Source: Halodesulfurarchaeum formicicum (GTDB taxonomy: Archaea; Halobacteriota; Halobacteria; Halobacteriales; Halobacteriaceae). From it: DNA of 64,000 nucleotides. The stretch covers positions 806,001 to 870,000 of the forward strand of contig NZ_CP016804.1 of the NCBI RefSeq assembly GCF_001886955.1, read 5' to 3'. The notes beneath the pieces were generated by a model. The model was given only the letters and a program-made list of their open reading frames with translations, was not told the DNA's origin and made no database searches. How positions within the stretch are numbered: the stretch's first letter is position 1; every line of letters begins with the position of its first letter. Position numbers and translations under genes: made by a program. This document shows positions 52,359-61,607 of this stretch, piece after piece.

Positions 52359-53677
52359 CCCGCACTGCCTGGACCTCGATCGTCGGCACGGTGATCGTCG
52401 TGATCGCGCTCGTCGGTGCGCCGTTCGCCGCGAGTACGGCTCTGGATGACCAATCGGGCCAAACGGTCGCCCTGTTCAGCGACGACGATAGCGTGAACGC
52501 GACCTTGACAGTCCAACAGAGCGAAATCGACGGCACGGTGGAGACCTGGACCGAACGCCGTGGCGATGGGTTTACCCTGTTCGTGAAACTGCCACCGGGA
52601 TTCGATAACCCGGAGACGTTAGAGATCGGCCATCGGACGGACGGGACCTGGAAACTCCTGGAGACGACCGTGGTCGAGTCCGGGAACGAGTCTGACCGTC
52701 CAGTGTTGCGGGCGACGGTCTCCGGGTTCAGTCCGTTCGGGGTCTTCGACTCGAATGTTACCACGGAAAATGCCTCGGCGATGAACGAGTCCGCGCTCCT
52801 GACCGTCGACGTTCAGGGTCCGGAGGAGAGTGGGGGTGACGAGGAGCCGACCCAAGATGGTGAATCGAACGCCACCAACAGCAACGAAACGGATTCACCG
52901 GCGGTCTCGAACGGAACCGTCCAGAACGAGACTGCGGACAACGAAACTGAGCCGCGTTCACAGGGCGACGCAGGTGGATCCGATGAGGGGCAACAGGAGT
53001 CCGATGGCGAGGCTGAAAACGAAACCTCGCCAACTGACGACAGAAACGAGACGAACACGACGCCCTCGACGAACGTCACAGACGACGAGTTCGCAAATGA
53101 ATCGACTGACGACGGGAACGTGACGACTGAGATGCCCGATCAGGAGAACGAAACCGTCGAGGACTCGAACGTGAGCGGTAGCGACACCAACGAAACTGTC
53201 GAGAACGAGACCACAACTGAATCCGACGTTGTCGAAAACGACACCGATGTGGTGGAGAACGAGACCACCACAGAAAGTACGGAGTCCGAGCAGGAGTCGG
53301 ACGAGAATGACACGACGACTGCGGACAGCGAGGATGAAGAGCAGGACCTGTCACAGACAGATGACGATGAAGACGAGACTGACGATGATGGTGATGGTGA
53401 GGAAAGCGGCGATGCCGACGCTGATGATGAGGAAGACGAAGAAGAGGACGACTCCGACGACGAAGAAGACGAAGAAGAGGACGACTCCGACGACGAAGAA
53501 GACGAAGAAGAGGACGACTCCGACGACGAAGAAGACGAAGAAGAGGACGACTCCGACGACGAAGAAGACGAAGAAGAGGACGACTCCGACGACGAAGAAG
53601 ACGAAGAAGAGGACGACTCCGACGACGAAGAAGAGGACGAAGAGGGCGATTCCGACGACGAAGAAGACGAAAACTGA
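52355..53677 (+). CDS. Secreted acidic protein with many N-glycosylation sequons and a Asp/Glu-rich repeat tail
   Basis: A 440-residue protein. An N-terminal helix (VGTVIVVIALVGAPFAAST) serves as signal or anchor. A globular domain ends with VSGFSPFGVFDS. About residues 130-330 carry dense N-x-S/T sequons; I count about 23 in the protein, mostly NET, NVT and NDT. The C-terminal 80 residues are an 11-residue acidic repeat (DDSDDEEDEEE-like). No C-terminal anchor is seen. It is a likely substrate for AglB and perhaps a mucin-like surface layer or fibre partner; function unknown. Confidence 0.72.
   Translation: MTRTAWTSIVGTVIVVIALVGAPFAASTALDDQSGQTVALFSDDDSVNATLTVQQSEIDGTVETWTERRGDGFTLFVKLPPGFDNPETLEIGHRTDGTWKLLETTVVESGNESDRPVLRATVSGFSPFGVFDSNVTTENASAMNESALLTVDVQGPEESGGDEEPTQDGESNATNSNETDSPAVSNGTVQNETADNETEPRSQGDAGGSDEGQQESDGEAENETSPTDDRNETNTTPSTNVTDDEFANESTDDGNVTTEMPDQENETVEDSNVSGSDTNETVENETTTESDVVENDTDVVENETTTESTESEQESDENDTTTADSEDEEQDLSQTDDDEDETDDDGDGEESGDADADDEEDEEEDDSDDEEDEEEDDSDDEEDEEEDDSDDEEDEEEDDSDDEEDEEEDDSDDEEDEEEDDSDDEEEDEEGDSDDEEDEN
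53447..53674 (+). repeat. 33-bp tandem repeat coding for an acidic tail
   Basis: The unit GACGACTCCGACGACGAAG and the next 14 bases recurs with a period of 33 bp; the Ser codon TCC appears seven times from 53453 to 53651. The first five units are almost exact, the last two drifted. The repeat should be prone to copy-number change in frame. Confidence 0.9.
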
Positions 53678-53791
53678 GTCGGCCCAGCAACCGCCGACCA
53701 GGATAACCGTCGCAAGCGAAATGCAAATCGGCCACGCCCACACGCCGACTAGCCCGAGCAATTGCCACGCAACTGACGGTTTCCCAAATAG

Positions 53792-54346
53792 CTAAGTACC
53801 CGAGTTCACCAGCGAGTGGCAGTCCGATACTGACGGTTGATGGGAGGCGGTGGCCTGTGCGGTGCCGATCAGTGCCAGCGCAGCGATCAGCACGAGGACG
53901 GGATACATCCACCACGCCGGAACGATCCCCTCCGCAAGAAGCATTCCCAAGGGAGCTGCGAGGACTGCCAGGACACCAGCGAGGAGATACTCGCACTCCC
54001 AGGTTTTCTCGGTGTCGACGCCGGCGTACTGTAATAGCTCCCATGTCCGCTGGTTTCTGGCGATCCGGGCCGTCCGCGCTGTGTCGTCGTACTCCACCAC
54101 CCCGGCCTCAGCCAGACGTGGCACGTGGTTTTGATATAGTGCCACGTAGACACTTCGATAGTCCGCGTCCTCGACCTTGTCCGGGTCGACGTCGTTCATT
54201 CTGGAGGCGATCTCGGTGGCGACATCACTCAGTGGGACCGCCTCGCCGCGCTCGGCCAGGAGACACAACACGTGCCGACGCCGCTGGTTGCTGAGAAGCG
54301 AGAACGCGGTGTCGGGGTCCATGGCACCGGACCTAATTGTTGGCAT
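53792..54346 (-). CDS. Membrane-bound winged-helix regulator (DUF7344-like)
   Basis: A 184-residue protein. DTAFSLLSNQRRRHVLCLLAERG begins a winged helix; SVYVALYQNHVPRLAEAGVVEYD completes it. Two C-terminal transmembrane helices follow (about 120-165). The start could be the ATG at 54346 or 54322; the longer frame to 54481 has no family support. This arrangement is common in haloarchaeal regulators. It lies between the SipW operon and the paralogue array. Confidence 0.82.
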   Translation of the reverse strand: MPTIRSGAMDPDTAFSLLSNQRRRHVLCLLAERGEAVPLSDVATEIASRMNDVDPDKVEDADYRSVYVALYQNHVPRLAEAGVVEYDDTARTARIARNQRTWELLQYAGVDTEKTWECEYLLAGVLAVLAAPLGMLLAEGIVPAWWMYPVLVLIAALALIGTAQATASHQPSVSDCHSLVNSGT

Positions 54347-54539
54347 TACCCAGGCGTATGGCTCCCAATTTGTTAGTAAACGATCTCCTGTCCAGGTTAA
54401 CGGCGACCTATGGGAGTCCGACCGTTCGTTCGATCGGGACGGTTGTCCTTTCCTAACGACCGGTTGTACCTGATTCTGCAAACTGACTGCTGATTTAGTA
54501 GCTCGATTACAAAGGTAAATCGTGGGGTAGGCCTTCTCA

Positions 54540-55337
54540 ATGGCGCTCCACTCGCAGTATCAGAACTCGCAGTATACGGGAGCGAATCGCTGTGCGAAAT
54601 GTACCGTCTTCAACCTCGTCGCAACCGTGCTGGCGGCAGGGCTGATCGCGACGGCGAATTTACTGGTGGGTGCCTTCGTATTCGTGATCGGGTTGGCCTC
54701 AATCTACTTTCGGGGGTATCTGATCCCCGGGACGCCGACGCTCACGAAGCGATATCTCCCCTTGAACGTGCTCAGGTGGTTCGGCCACGAGCCGACAGCC
54801 ACGGACGGCCGCGGGCCGTCGATCGAATCTGTCCTCCTCGAAGCCGGTGTTCTTCACGAGGGTGCACAGGATCTCTACATCGATCCCGACTTTCAGCAGG
54901 CCTGGCGGACCCGGGTTCAGGAACGCCGCGGAGCGGCGGACGACCAGCTGTTGGGACAAATCGGTGGGCTCGAAGCCGAGCAACTCGACCAGGCCAACGT
55001 GGAGTCGAGCGAAGACGGAGTGGCTGCAGCCGTGAGTGACGTGCAGATCGCTCGGTGGGATTCTCGTGGGGTATTTCTCGCCGACGTGGCCGCCGCTCAG
55101 GAACTCGAACAGCGCTATGGTTCCTGGGAAACCCTCAGCTTCGACGAGCGCACAGCCGTCCTGGGCGGGCTTCGGCTCTGGCTCGAATGGTGTCCGTACT
55201 GCGATGGCCGTGTCACGCTCGGCCAGGAGACCGTCGAAACCTGCTGTGACACTATCGAGGTCGTCGTTGGTGCCTGTGAGGATTGCAATCGGCGGCTGTT
55301 CGAACTCCGGGCGTCGGGTGCCCAACTGGCGGCCTAG
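54540..55337 (+). CDS. Membrane protein with C-terminal zinc-binding CxxC pairs
   Basis: A 265-residue protein I do not recognise. Two hydrophobic segments (about 25-60) are followed by a soluble part ending with WCPYCDGRV and CEDCNRR, a likely zinc ribbon. Cys pairs near the N terminus (CAKC) may add a second site. It overlaps the convergent regulator gene at 55334 by 4 nt. Confidence 0.65.
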   Translation: MALHSQYQNSQYTGANRCAKCTVFNLVATVLAAGLIATANLLVGAFVFVIGLASIYFRGYLIPGTPTLTKRYLPLNVLRWFGHEPTATDGRGPSIESVLLEAGVLHEGAQDLYIDPDFQQAWRTRVQERRGAADDQLLGQIGGLEAEQLDQANVESSEDGVAAAVSDVQIARWDSRGVFLADVAAAQELEQRYGSWETLSFDERTAVLGGLRLWLEWCPYCDGRVTLGQETVETCCDTIEVVVGACEDCNRRLFELRASGAQLAA

Positions 55338-55894
55338 GAGAAGAGACTTCGGACGTAGATCCAGCGCCGGGTCCAGAGCTGATAGCCAACCGAGAGGGCC
55401 AGCACAACGAGCGCAACTGTGAGGACCGGAAGCGGGTCGATCGCGGCGAAGACGGCGACCTCCATTTCGACGAGCAGTGTTACGAGCAGACTCGTCACGG
55501 CGAATAGCTGATAATACTCTCCCCAGGAAACTCCATGGGCCGGTCGGAGGTGGAGGTATCGATCGACCGCTCTGGAGTTCGTCGTCAGTCGAACGACGTT
55601 CGAGTCCTCGTCGTAGGCGACCACGTCGGCCCCTTCGAGTTTCGGAATATGGGTCTGGTGTAACGAGCTATAGACACTCTGTCGAAGGCTCTTGGTGTCG
55701 GATTCTTGATCGGCCTCCCGATGCACGATCGCGGTCGTCAATTCGTTGATGTGGGCCTCTCCGGCCCGCTCGCGCAGAAACTGCAGGGCTGCCCGACGGC
55801 GCTCGTTCCTGAGGACGTCGTGGATCTCCGGCTCGGGCAGGCCATCGCCCCGCGAGAACGCGGGGACGTGATCGACGACGCTCACGACTCCCAC
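55334..55894 (-). CDS. Membrane-bound winged-helix regulator (DUF7344-like)
   Basis: A 186-residue protein like that at 53792: IHDVLRNERRRAALQFLRERAGE, then SVYSSLHQTHIPKLEGADVVAYD, and two C-terminal transmembrane helices. It faces away from the array starting at 56358 and is a candidate local regulator. Confidence 0.82.
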   Translation of the reverse strand: MGVVSVVDHVPAFSRGDGLPEPEIHDVLRNERRRAALQFLRERAGEAHINELTTAIVHREADQESDTKSLRQSVYSSLHQTHIPKLEGADVVAYDEDSNVVRLTTNSRAVDRYLHLRPAHGVSWGEYYQLFAVTSLLVTLLVEMEVAVFAAIDPLPVLTVALVVLALSVGYQLWTRRWIYVRSLFS

Positions 55895-56357
55895 CCCCAG
55901 CGACTGGTGATTCGGCCCACGTGTCTCCAGGATTCGCTGGTCCGTCTCCGTAGCATGTGTCTACCCTCAACGGGGATGGCCTTTGGTATCGCTTCGTTTA
56001 CCTGTGAAATGACTCCTTTTCGCTTTGGGTTACCTCCCGCTTTACCAGTTCAGTAACTTCAAGCCCTGTGGTGGCTGGGTTCGTGTGCGCGAACGAAGTC
56101 TAGAACGACCCTGTTGAGTTCCCTCTCGGTGACTCCTCAGCATTCAGGCGCGTCATACGGATGGCGTTGGAATCCCTCGCGCTGATGGGCACGGAACAAT
56201 TCGGATGACCCGGCAACCCGTTACATGTTTTGGGTTAGCAATCACCAAACCCCGAATACCGGGCCGTTAGTCGACTTATCCAGTTCTTTGCAAAGGTCTT
56301 CCGGGGAGACCATTCAGTTGCTTGCTCGGCAGGCGGGTCCGCCGAGCGGAGAAACTC
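55895..56357. other. Control region upstream of the paralogue array
   Basis: A 463-bp gap containing the divergent promoter of the regulator gene and the first copy of the CTTTGCAAAG palindrome. No gene is seen. Tandem T- and A-rich tracts around 56225-56270 may hold TATA boxes. Confidence 0.45.
56286..56296. promoter_or_regulatory. Array palindrome, copy 1
   Basis: CTTTGCAAAGG with a perfect 10-bp palindromic core. The distance to the ATG at 56358 is 72 nt. Same motif and similar spacing occur before the four following genes. Confidence 0.7.
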
Positions 56358-57917
56358 ATGACCGAAAACGAGGATACCAACACGTTCGAGATCTCGCGGC
56401 GGAAGACACTCGCCGCACTGGGTACCATCGGTGCCGCCTCCGCGGGGGCGGGACTGGGAACATCGGCCTGGTTCAACGACACGGAGAACTTCGAGGGCAA
56501 CACACTGACCGCTGGCTCACTCGATCTGAAGGTCGACTGGGAGGAGCACTACTACGATGGGTCCGCTGGCGAGGATTTCGTCAGCTGGATCGGGGCAGCG
56601 GAACGGGTTCCCGATGGGTCACAGGCCTTCCCCATGACCGCAACCGGAGCCCTTCCTCGGGCGACCGTTTCTGAGGGGGATGTCACGGCGTTCATGCAGG
56701 CGACGGCCGTCGAGGCCAACCCTGACGAAGACGGCGACAACCTCGTCGATGGTGGCCCCTACGATGAAGTGAACGACGAAACGGACGGGCAATGGGACGT
56801 CATCGCGTGTGAGGATTACCCGGACCCGGACGCACTGGAACGCCCGATGATCGAGATCGAGGACCTCAAGCCGGGGGACTTCGGCGAGGTCACCTTCAGT
56901 CTCCACCTGTGTGACAACCCGGGCTACGTCTGGATGACCGGTGAACTCCTGGAGGCCGATGAGAACGGCGTCACCGAACCCGAAGGCGCTGACCCGGCTG
57001 AGATCGACGACCTCGTCGAACTGCTCGACGTCGTTCAGACGTCCCTCTGGTACGACGAGGACTGTGACAACCAGGCGGACGGCGAGGAGACGGTCATTTT
57101 CGAGAATCTCTCCTTGCGCTCCGCGCTGGACCTGCTCTCAGGGACCGACCCCGGACTCCCGCTGAAGCCCCAGTTCGTCGATTCGGAACCCAACGGTGAG
57201 GTTGACAACCCACTTGTGGGTCCGGGAACCTGCAGCACGGAATCCACATTCGACACCGAGCACACTACTGGCGACGTGGTCACCGTGGACGAAGAGGAAG
57301 TCGAGATTTCCGGGAACCCCAAGTGTGGGGAATTCGGGCTCGAAGAAGTAATCAAGGTCGAATCCGAGGACCTGCCGGGTGACGGCAACACGGACGTCTA
57401 CACCACAACCTACGGCGACATCGAGATCACCCAGAAGGGCCAGACGATCCAGTGGCGGACCGACTCCTCACCGGACGGCGAGTTCAACGAAGCGGAGGAC
57501 GGCTTCTGTATGAGCAAGGTCGCTGTCAAGGGCGGTCAGTCTGGCGGCAACGTCTACAGCTACGACAACGACAACGGGAACGACAACTTCGACGACGATG
57601 CCGAGGCCGAACTAAGCAGTGGGGAGACCGAAGAATGGCTCGAAACGCCGACCGGTCAGGACATCAGTCACATTAGCTTCTGTGTCGATCCCGAGTACAC
57701 CGGCTCCAACGGGAACGGTGGGAATGGGGAAGAGGAGAACGGCGAGTGCTTCGAGAACTCCACGACCCAGTGCATCGGCTTCGAGTGGTGGGTCCCGGCC
57801 GATACGGGCAACGAGATCCAGTCGGATCGTGCCGTCTTCGACCTGGGCTTCTACACCGAGCAGTGCCGCCACAACGACGGGTCGGGGACGCAAGTCTCAG
57901 AGGGAAATAGCAGCTAG
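56358..57917 (+). CDS. TasA/camelysin-like SipW-type secreted protein, array copy 1
   Basis: A 519-residue protein. The signal has ISRRKTLAALGTIGAASAGA followed by GTSAWFNDTENFEGNTLTAG, typical of SipW substrates (AxFSDTE). The mature part shows LDLKVDWEEHYY and DLKPGDFGEVTFSLHLCDNP (cf. TasA LKPGD). A central insert (about residues 270-430) is unlike its paralogues. The end FENSTTQCIGFEWW...GFYTEQCRHNDG is shared. Many Cys pairs are probably disulfides. Likely forms extracellular fibres or surface coat. Confidence 0.8.
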   Translation: MTENEDTNTFEISRRKTLAALGTIGAASAGAGLGTSAWFNDTENFEGNTLTAGSLDLKVDWEEHYYDGSAGEDFVSWIGAAERVPDGSQAFPMTATGALPRATVSEGDVTAFMQATAVEANPDEDGDNLVDGGPYDEVNDETDGQWDVIACEDYPDPDALERPMIEIEDLKPGDFGEVTFSLHLCDNPGYVWMTGELLEADENGVTEPEGADPAEIDDLVELLDVVQTSLWYDEDCDNQADGEETVIFENLSLRSALDLLSGTDPGLPLKPQFVDSEPNGEVDNPLVGPGTCSTESTFDTEHTTGDVVTVDEEEVEISGNPKCGEFGLEEVIKVESEDLPGDGNTDVYTTTYGDIEITQKGQTIQWRTDSSPDGEFNEAEDGFCMSKVAVKGGQSGGNVYSYDNDNGNDNFDDDAEAELSSGETEEWLETPTGQDISHISFCVDPEYTGSNGNGGNGEEENGECFENSTTQCIGFEWWVPADTGNEIQSDRAVFDLGFYTEQCRHNDGSGTQVSEGNSS

Positions 57918-57934
57918 ATTTCCCCCATCTCGGA

Positions 57935-57954
57935 CCACGCTGTAACCAGCGTGG
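57935..57954 (+). terminator. Hairpin after array copy 1
   Basis: CCACGCTG-TAAC-CAGCGTGG is a perfect 8-bp hairpin followed by GTTT, 18 bp after the stop. The same hairpin follows array copy 4 at 63704. Confidence 0.65.
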
Positions 57955-57959
57955 GTTTC

Positions 57960-58060
57960 AAACCTGTTTTCGTTTCGACCGATTGAACCCAACAGCTCGG
58001 ACGTGACCAAACTCATCTATCCCTACCCAAGCTGGTCACGTTGAGATCGCGCCGATATTT
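57960..58060. repeat. Conserved spacer element, copy 1
   Basis: Related to the spacers at 61608-61704 and 63720-63811. Shared parts are GGACGTGA, TACCCAAG and GGTCACGT. The arms GACGTGA and TCACGT(C/T) are inverted relative to each other about 30 nt apart. Confidence 0.6.
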
Positions 58061-58141
58061 TTGATTCGTTATGAGCTCCGACGAAGACCAATTAGAGCCC
58101 GCCAAACCCGTCTATTGGCTCGTTATTGCAGTAATTCGGCT

Positions 58142-58152
58142 CCTTGCAAAGG
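58142..58152. promoter_or_regulatory. Array palindrome, copy 2
   Basis: CCTTGCAAAGG, one base off the perfect palindrome, 72 nt before the ATG at 58214. Confidence 0.65.
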
Positions 58153-58213
58153 TCACCCACGTTGTAGGAGCGAGTGGACATCCGGGGTCGAAAACTGTCC
58201 GGGTGTGAGAACA

Positions 58214-59593
58214 ATGTCAAAGGACGACAACAACACGTTCGAGATTTCGCGGCGGAAGACACTCGCCGCACTGGGTACCATCGGTGCCGCCTCCGCGGGG
58301 GCGGGACTGGGAACGAGCGCTTGGTTCAACGACACCGAAACGTTCGATAACAACATCGTCACGGCGGGAACTCTGGACCTCATCGTCAACTACTACTCCT
58401 GGTGGGACCAGGGAATGGCCGGATCGGGATCGGTTTCCGGCACAGCCGATGGTGAGGCGGTCACGGCCGAATTATCAGACGTCAAGCCTGGTGACAACGG
58501 CCGCATTGTCCTCTCGCCACGGATCGAGACCAACCCGGCGTATCTGTGGCTCTGTGGCGAACTGACCGCCAACGACGAGAACGGCCTCACCGAACCCGAG
58601 GCACTCGTCGACGACACCGGCGGTGACCCTGGTGAGTGGCAGGGCGAACTCGCCCAGAGCATCGATGTCACCGTTGGGTATTGTGACATCCAGATGGATG
58701 GTGGCGACTTGGGACCGAACGACGTCAGCACCGAACAGGAGATTTGGACCGGATCGCTTGCGGACTTCCTGATGGCCATCGAGGCTGGTGTTCCCCTCGA
58801 TGGGGGCTCGGGAGTTCCTGAGGAGGGTAGCTTCTTCGAGCCAGGAGATCAGTCCTGCTTCGCGGGGACCGAAGACGAGGGTGACACACCTTCGCTCTGT
58901 CTCGAGTGGGAGGTGCCGGGTGAAGAGGTCGGTAACGAGATCCAGGGCGACTCACTCGAATTCGATCTCCAGATGTACGCCGAACAGTGCCGGCACAACG
59001 ACGGCACTACGAACCCGTGTGCGCCAGCGCGTACGGTCTCGACAGGTGATGGGTTCAGCGACATTTCGTTCGAGAAGGCGCTGAACATGCAGGCACTCGC
59101 CCGCGGTGGCTCCGGTCGCGGGGAGATACAGGTCCACGGCGACAGCGGCGGTGTTGAGGACACCAACGTGTACGGTAGCGATACCTACCCGAGTAACACC
59201 GATATTCCGTTCACCGCGGAGATTGATCCTACAGCGCAGACTGCTTCGCTGACCGTGAACGAAGTGACCGTGACAGACGACGACGTAACAGACGGCGACG
59301 CGAACGGCGATTCGACGGGCGACCCCGAGTGGCCGAGCGGCGTTCCCGACTACATCGACGTCTCAATCAACGCCAGCAGCGCCTCCGGGAACGACGTCAC
59401 GACGGTCGTCGAGGACGTCGTGATCAACGGCTCGCCCGTCTCCACGTCGATTAGCGAGAACGACGGCAAGGAGTACCTCGCCGTGACGAACGTCGACGCC
59501 TCCAGCACCGCCACCGTCGAGGGGACAATCCGCTTCGAAGGTTCGCAGAGCGACTACACCACCGAGGACTGGGTCGGCATCGACTTCCGCTGA
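58214..59593 (+). CDS. TasA/camelysin-like SipW-type secreted protein, array copy 2
   Basis: A 459-residue paralogue. Signal and start of the mature chain match copy 1 (ISRRKTLAALGTIGA then SAWFNDTETF). The TasA-type core has SDVKPGDNGRIVLSPRI and LCGEL. The end of the shared core, MYAEQCRHNDG, is followed by an extra C-terminal domain of about 150 residues rich in Ser, Thr and Asp, absent in other copies. The Tat-type RR is retained. Confidence 0.8.
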   Translation: MSKDDNNTFEISRRKTLAALGTIGAASAGAGLGTSAWFNDTETFDNNIVTAGTLDLIVNYYSWWDQGMAGSGSVSGTADGEAVTAELSDVKPGDNGRIVLSPRIETNPAYLWLCGELTANDENGLTEPEALVDDTGGDPGEWQGELAQSIDVTVGYCDIQMDGGDLGPNDVSTEQEIWTGSLADFLMAIEAGVPLDGGSGVPEEGSFFEPGDQSCFAGTEDEGDTPSLCLEWEVPGEEVGNEIQGDSLEFDLQMYAEQCRHNDGTTNPCAPARTVSTGDGFSDISFEKALNMQALARGGSGRGEIQVHGDSGGVEDTNVYGSDTYPSNTDIPFTAEIDPTAQTASLTVNEVTVTDDDVTDGDANGDSTGDPEWPSGVPDYIDVSINASSASGNDVTTVVEDVVINGSPVSTSISENDGKEYLAVTNVDASSTATVEGTIRFEGSQSDYTTEDWVGIDFR

Positions 59594-59650
59594 CCGACAC
59601 CGGAAGCCACGACCTGCACTCTGACCCATCCGGGTAGGCCGGGCGCTTCC

Positions 59651-59690
59651 GGCGTCCGCGGCGGTTCGACTCCGCCGGTGGGCTTTCTCC
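59651..59690 (+). terminator. Strong hairpin after array copy 2
   Basis: GGCGG-TTCGACT-CCGCC at 59660-59676 sits in a GC-rich stretch and is followed by TTTC. It probably ends transcription. The loop happens to look like a tRNA T-loop; see rejected items. Confidence 0.5.
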
Positions 59691-59870
59691 TGTCTGTGAA
59701 GGTTGAATCACACATCGAACAGACCCGCACTCGCTCGACCACGGAGACACGTCGTTTCGATTTTTGAATCAGCTGAGACGGGACACTTCTCGATCCATAC
59801 ATCCGTCAAAGGAATTCGGCGACGGCCGAGCAGATTCCCAATAATCGCCTGTTATCCAATTAACGCAGGT

Positions 59871-59881
59871 CTTTGCAAAGG
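59871..59881. promoter_or_regulatory. Array palindrome, copy 3
   Basis: CTTTGCAAAGG, perfect core, 67 nt before the ATG at 59938. The flanking spacer is unrelated to the other copies, so the motif is conserved on its own. Confidence 0.7.
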
Positions 59882-59937
59882 TCTCCCCTGCCATATTCGC
59901 GTGTGTACACCCGGTCACGATCACGGGTGTGAGAACA

Positions 59938-61584
59938 ATGTCAGAGGAAGACAGCAACAACACGTTCGAGATTTCGCGGCGAAAGACACTCGCCGCGTTA
60001 GGTACCATCGGTGCCGCCTCCGCGGGGGCGGGACTGGGAACGAGTGCGTGGTTCAACGATACAGAGTCATTCGAGAATAATACGATCTCGGCCGGCGACC
60101 TCGACCTGAAAGTTGATTGGCAGCAGACCTACAACGGACCGCACCCGGAAACGGGAGAGATCGGATGGCATCCTGTCAACGCGTATCCGGATACTGATGG
60201 TGATGGTCTCCAGGACCTCAACGGCGTCAGGTACTCCGGTGCGGGGGACGTGGATCCAGTATTCGATGCGGCTGATATTCCCGGCTGTTGTGACTGTGAA
60301 GAGGGTGAATACTACCTGACCTTCGGTGGCGAATCGTACTGTATCGAACCGTTGAGTGGGGTGGGGAGTGTCGAAGACTTTTACGACTACGTCGGGACTG
60401 GAGGTGCGGTCGAGTACTCCTCCCAAAACGATGCAATTCAGCGAGAAGATGCGAGCGTCATTTTCCTTTACGAAGATGGTGATGGGAATCTCAGCCTCGT
60501 CTTTGTCAACGATGCATACACGAACGAGGACGGCGGAAGCGCTGCCTCGTTTACCATAGAGGGGGCTCCCCAGGACACCGGTTGGTTGGTCGGAGATGGT
60601 GAATGGAAGGTCAAAGATGACACTGAGGGCGACCTCAATCAAGGATTCGAGCAGTACGAAGAGTGGGAGATCGACTGGGCATGGGGCCCCGATCGGACAG
60701 ACGGGGGAGCAATTGGCTACTTCGAAGATGACTTCGCTATCGAAATCTCGCCTTCCTTCAACGGTGCGGCCGACCGAGACCAACTCGGTTCGGGCCAAAT
60801 CGAAGAGCTGGTCGTTCTGAGTGGCGGGAGTGGACTCGGAGACGGCTCTGACGAGATCCTCCTTAGAGACGGGATTGGCGATGAGGCAGTAGGTCCCATT
60901 GCACTTCACAGTGCATGCGGCATCGAAAGCGGTGAGGAACTTCCGGAGGACGTCTTCACCAGCGATCTCTACCCCGACCAGGAACACCTCATCGAGTTCG
61001 CCGACCTCAAGCCAGGCGACGAGGGCGAGGTCACCTTCAGCCTCCACCTGTGTGACAACCCTGGCTACATCTGGATGAACGGCCAGCTCGTCAGTGCTTC
61101 CGAAAACGGCGTGACCGAACCCGAGGCCGCGGCAGAGGGCGAAGAGGAAGACGTCGTCGAACTCCTCGACAAAGTCGAAGTCACGCTCTGGTACGACACG
61201 GACTGTGACAACGAACTCGGGGATGAGGAAGAGATCATCGCCGACGGAATTCCGCTTCGGGACGCCCTCGATGCCCTCTCGCAGAACGGGGGCCTTGGCA
61301 TTCCGCTCGACGGCGACCGCAGTACGGAGTTCGACGAACTCGAGGACGCCGCGGATGACGAGAATCGCGATCCCTTCGAGAACTCCACCACCCAGTGCAT
61401 CGGCTTCGAGTGGGAGCTGCCGGGTGAGGAGGTCGGGAACGAGATCCAGACCGACAGCGCCGTCTTCGATCTGGGCTTCTACACCGAGCAGGCCCGCCAC
61501 AACGACGGTGCGGGACAATCCATCGACGAGAACGACACTCAGGATGGGGACCACGGCACCGACGAAAACGGAACTGGGGTCTGA
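59938..61584 (+). CDS. TasA/camelysin-like SipW-type secreted protein, array copy 3
   Basis: A 548-residue paralogue. ISRRKTLAALGTIGA, SAWFNDTESFENN, then LDLKVDWQQTYNG. A central variable region (about residues 80-320) includes a CCDCEEGEYY Cys cluster; the core returns at DLKPGDEGEVTFSLHLCDNP, with IGFEWELPGEEVGNEIQ at the end. The acidic tail is typical of the family. Confidence 0.8.
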   Translation: MSEEDSNNTFEISRRKTLAALGTIGAASAGAGLGTSAWFNDTESFENNTISAGDLDLKVDWQQTYNGPHPETGEIGWHPVNAYPDTDGDGLQDLNGVRYSGAGDVDPVFDAADIPGCCDCEEGEYYLTFGGESYCIEPLSGVGSVEDFYDYVGTGGAVEYSSQNDAIQREDASVIFLYEDGDGNLSLVFVNDAYTNEDGGSAASFTIEGAPQDTGWLVGDGEWKVKDDTEGDLNQGFEQYEEWEIDWAWGPDRTDGGAIGYFEDDFAIEISPSFNGAADRDQLGSGQIEELVVLSGGSGLGDGSDEILLRDGIGDEAVGPIALHSACGIESGEELPEDVFTSDLYPDQEHLIEFADLKPGDEGEVTFSLHLCDNPGYIWMNGQLVSASENGVTEPEAAAEGEEEDVVELLDKVEVTLWYDTDCDNELGDEEEIIADGIPLRDALDALSQNGGLGIPLDGDRSTEFDELEDAADDENRDPFENSTTQCIGFEWELPGEEVGNEIQTDSAVFDLGFYTEQARHNDGAGQSIDENDTQDGDHGTDENGTGV

Positions 61585-61607
61585 TCAACTCGAAACTGCG
61601 CCGTAGC

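Noticed and set aside
53076-54044. Long minus-strand frames opposite the acidic repeat (322 and 191 residues)
   Set aside because: They are Arg/Leu- or Ser-only mirror images of the GAC/GAA repeat and have no family features.
59625-59690. tRNA-like segment: GGCGG-TTCGACT-CCGCC looks like a T-arm and a partial acceptor stem can be drawn (ACCCATC with GGTGGGC)
   Set aside because: The space between the arms is about 12 nt too short for a D-arm and the anticodon loop would have six bases. A GC-rich hairpin followed by T residues fits a terminator better.
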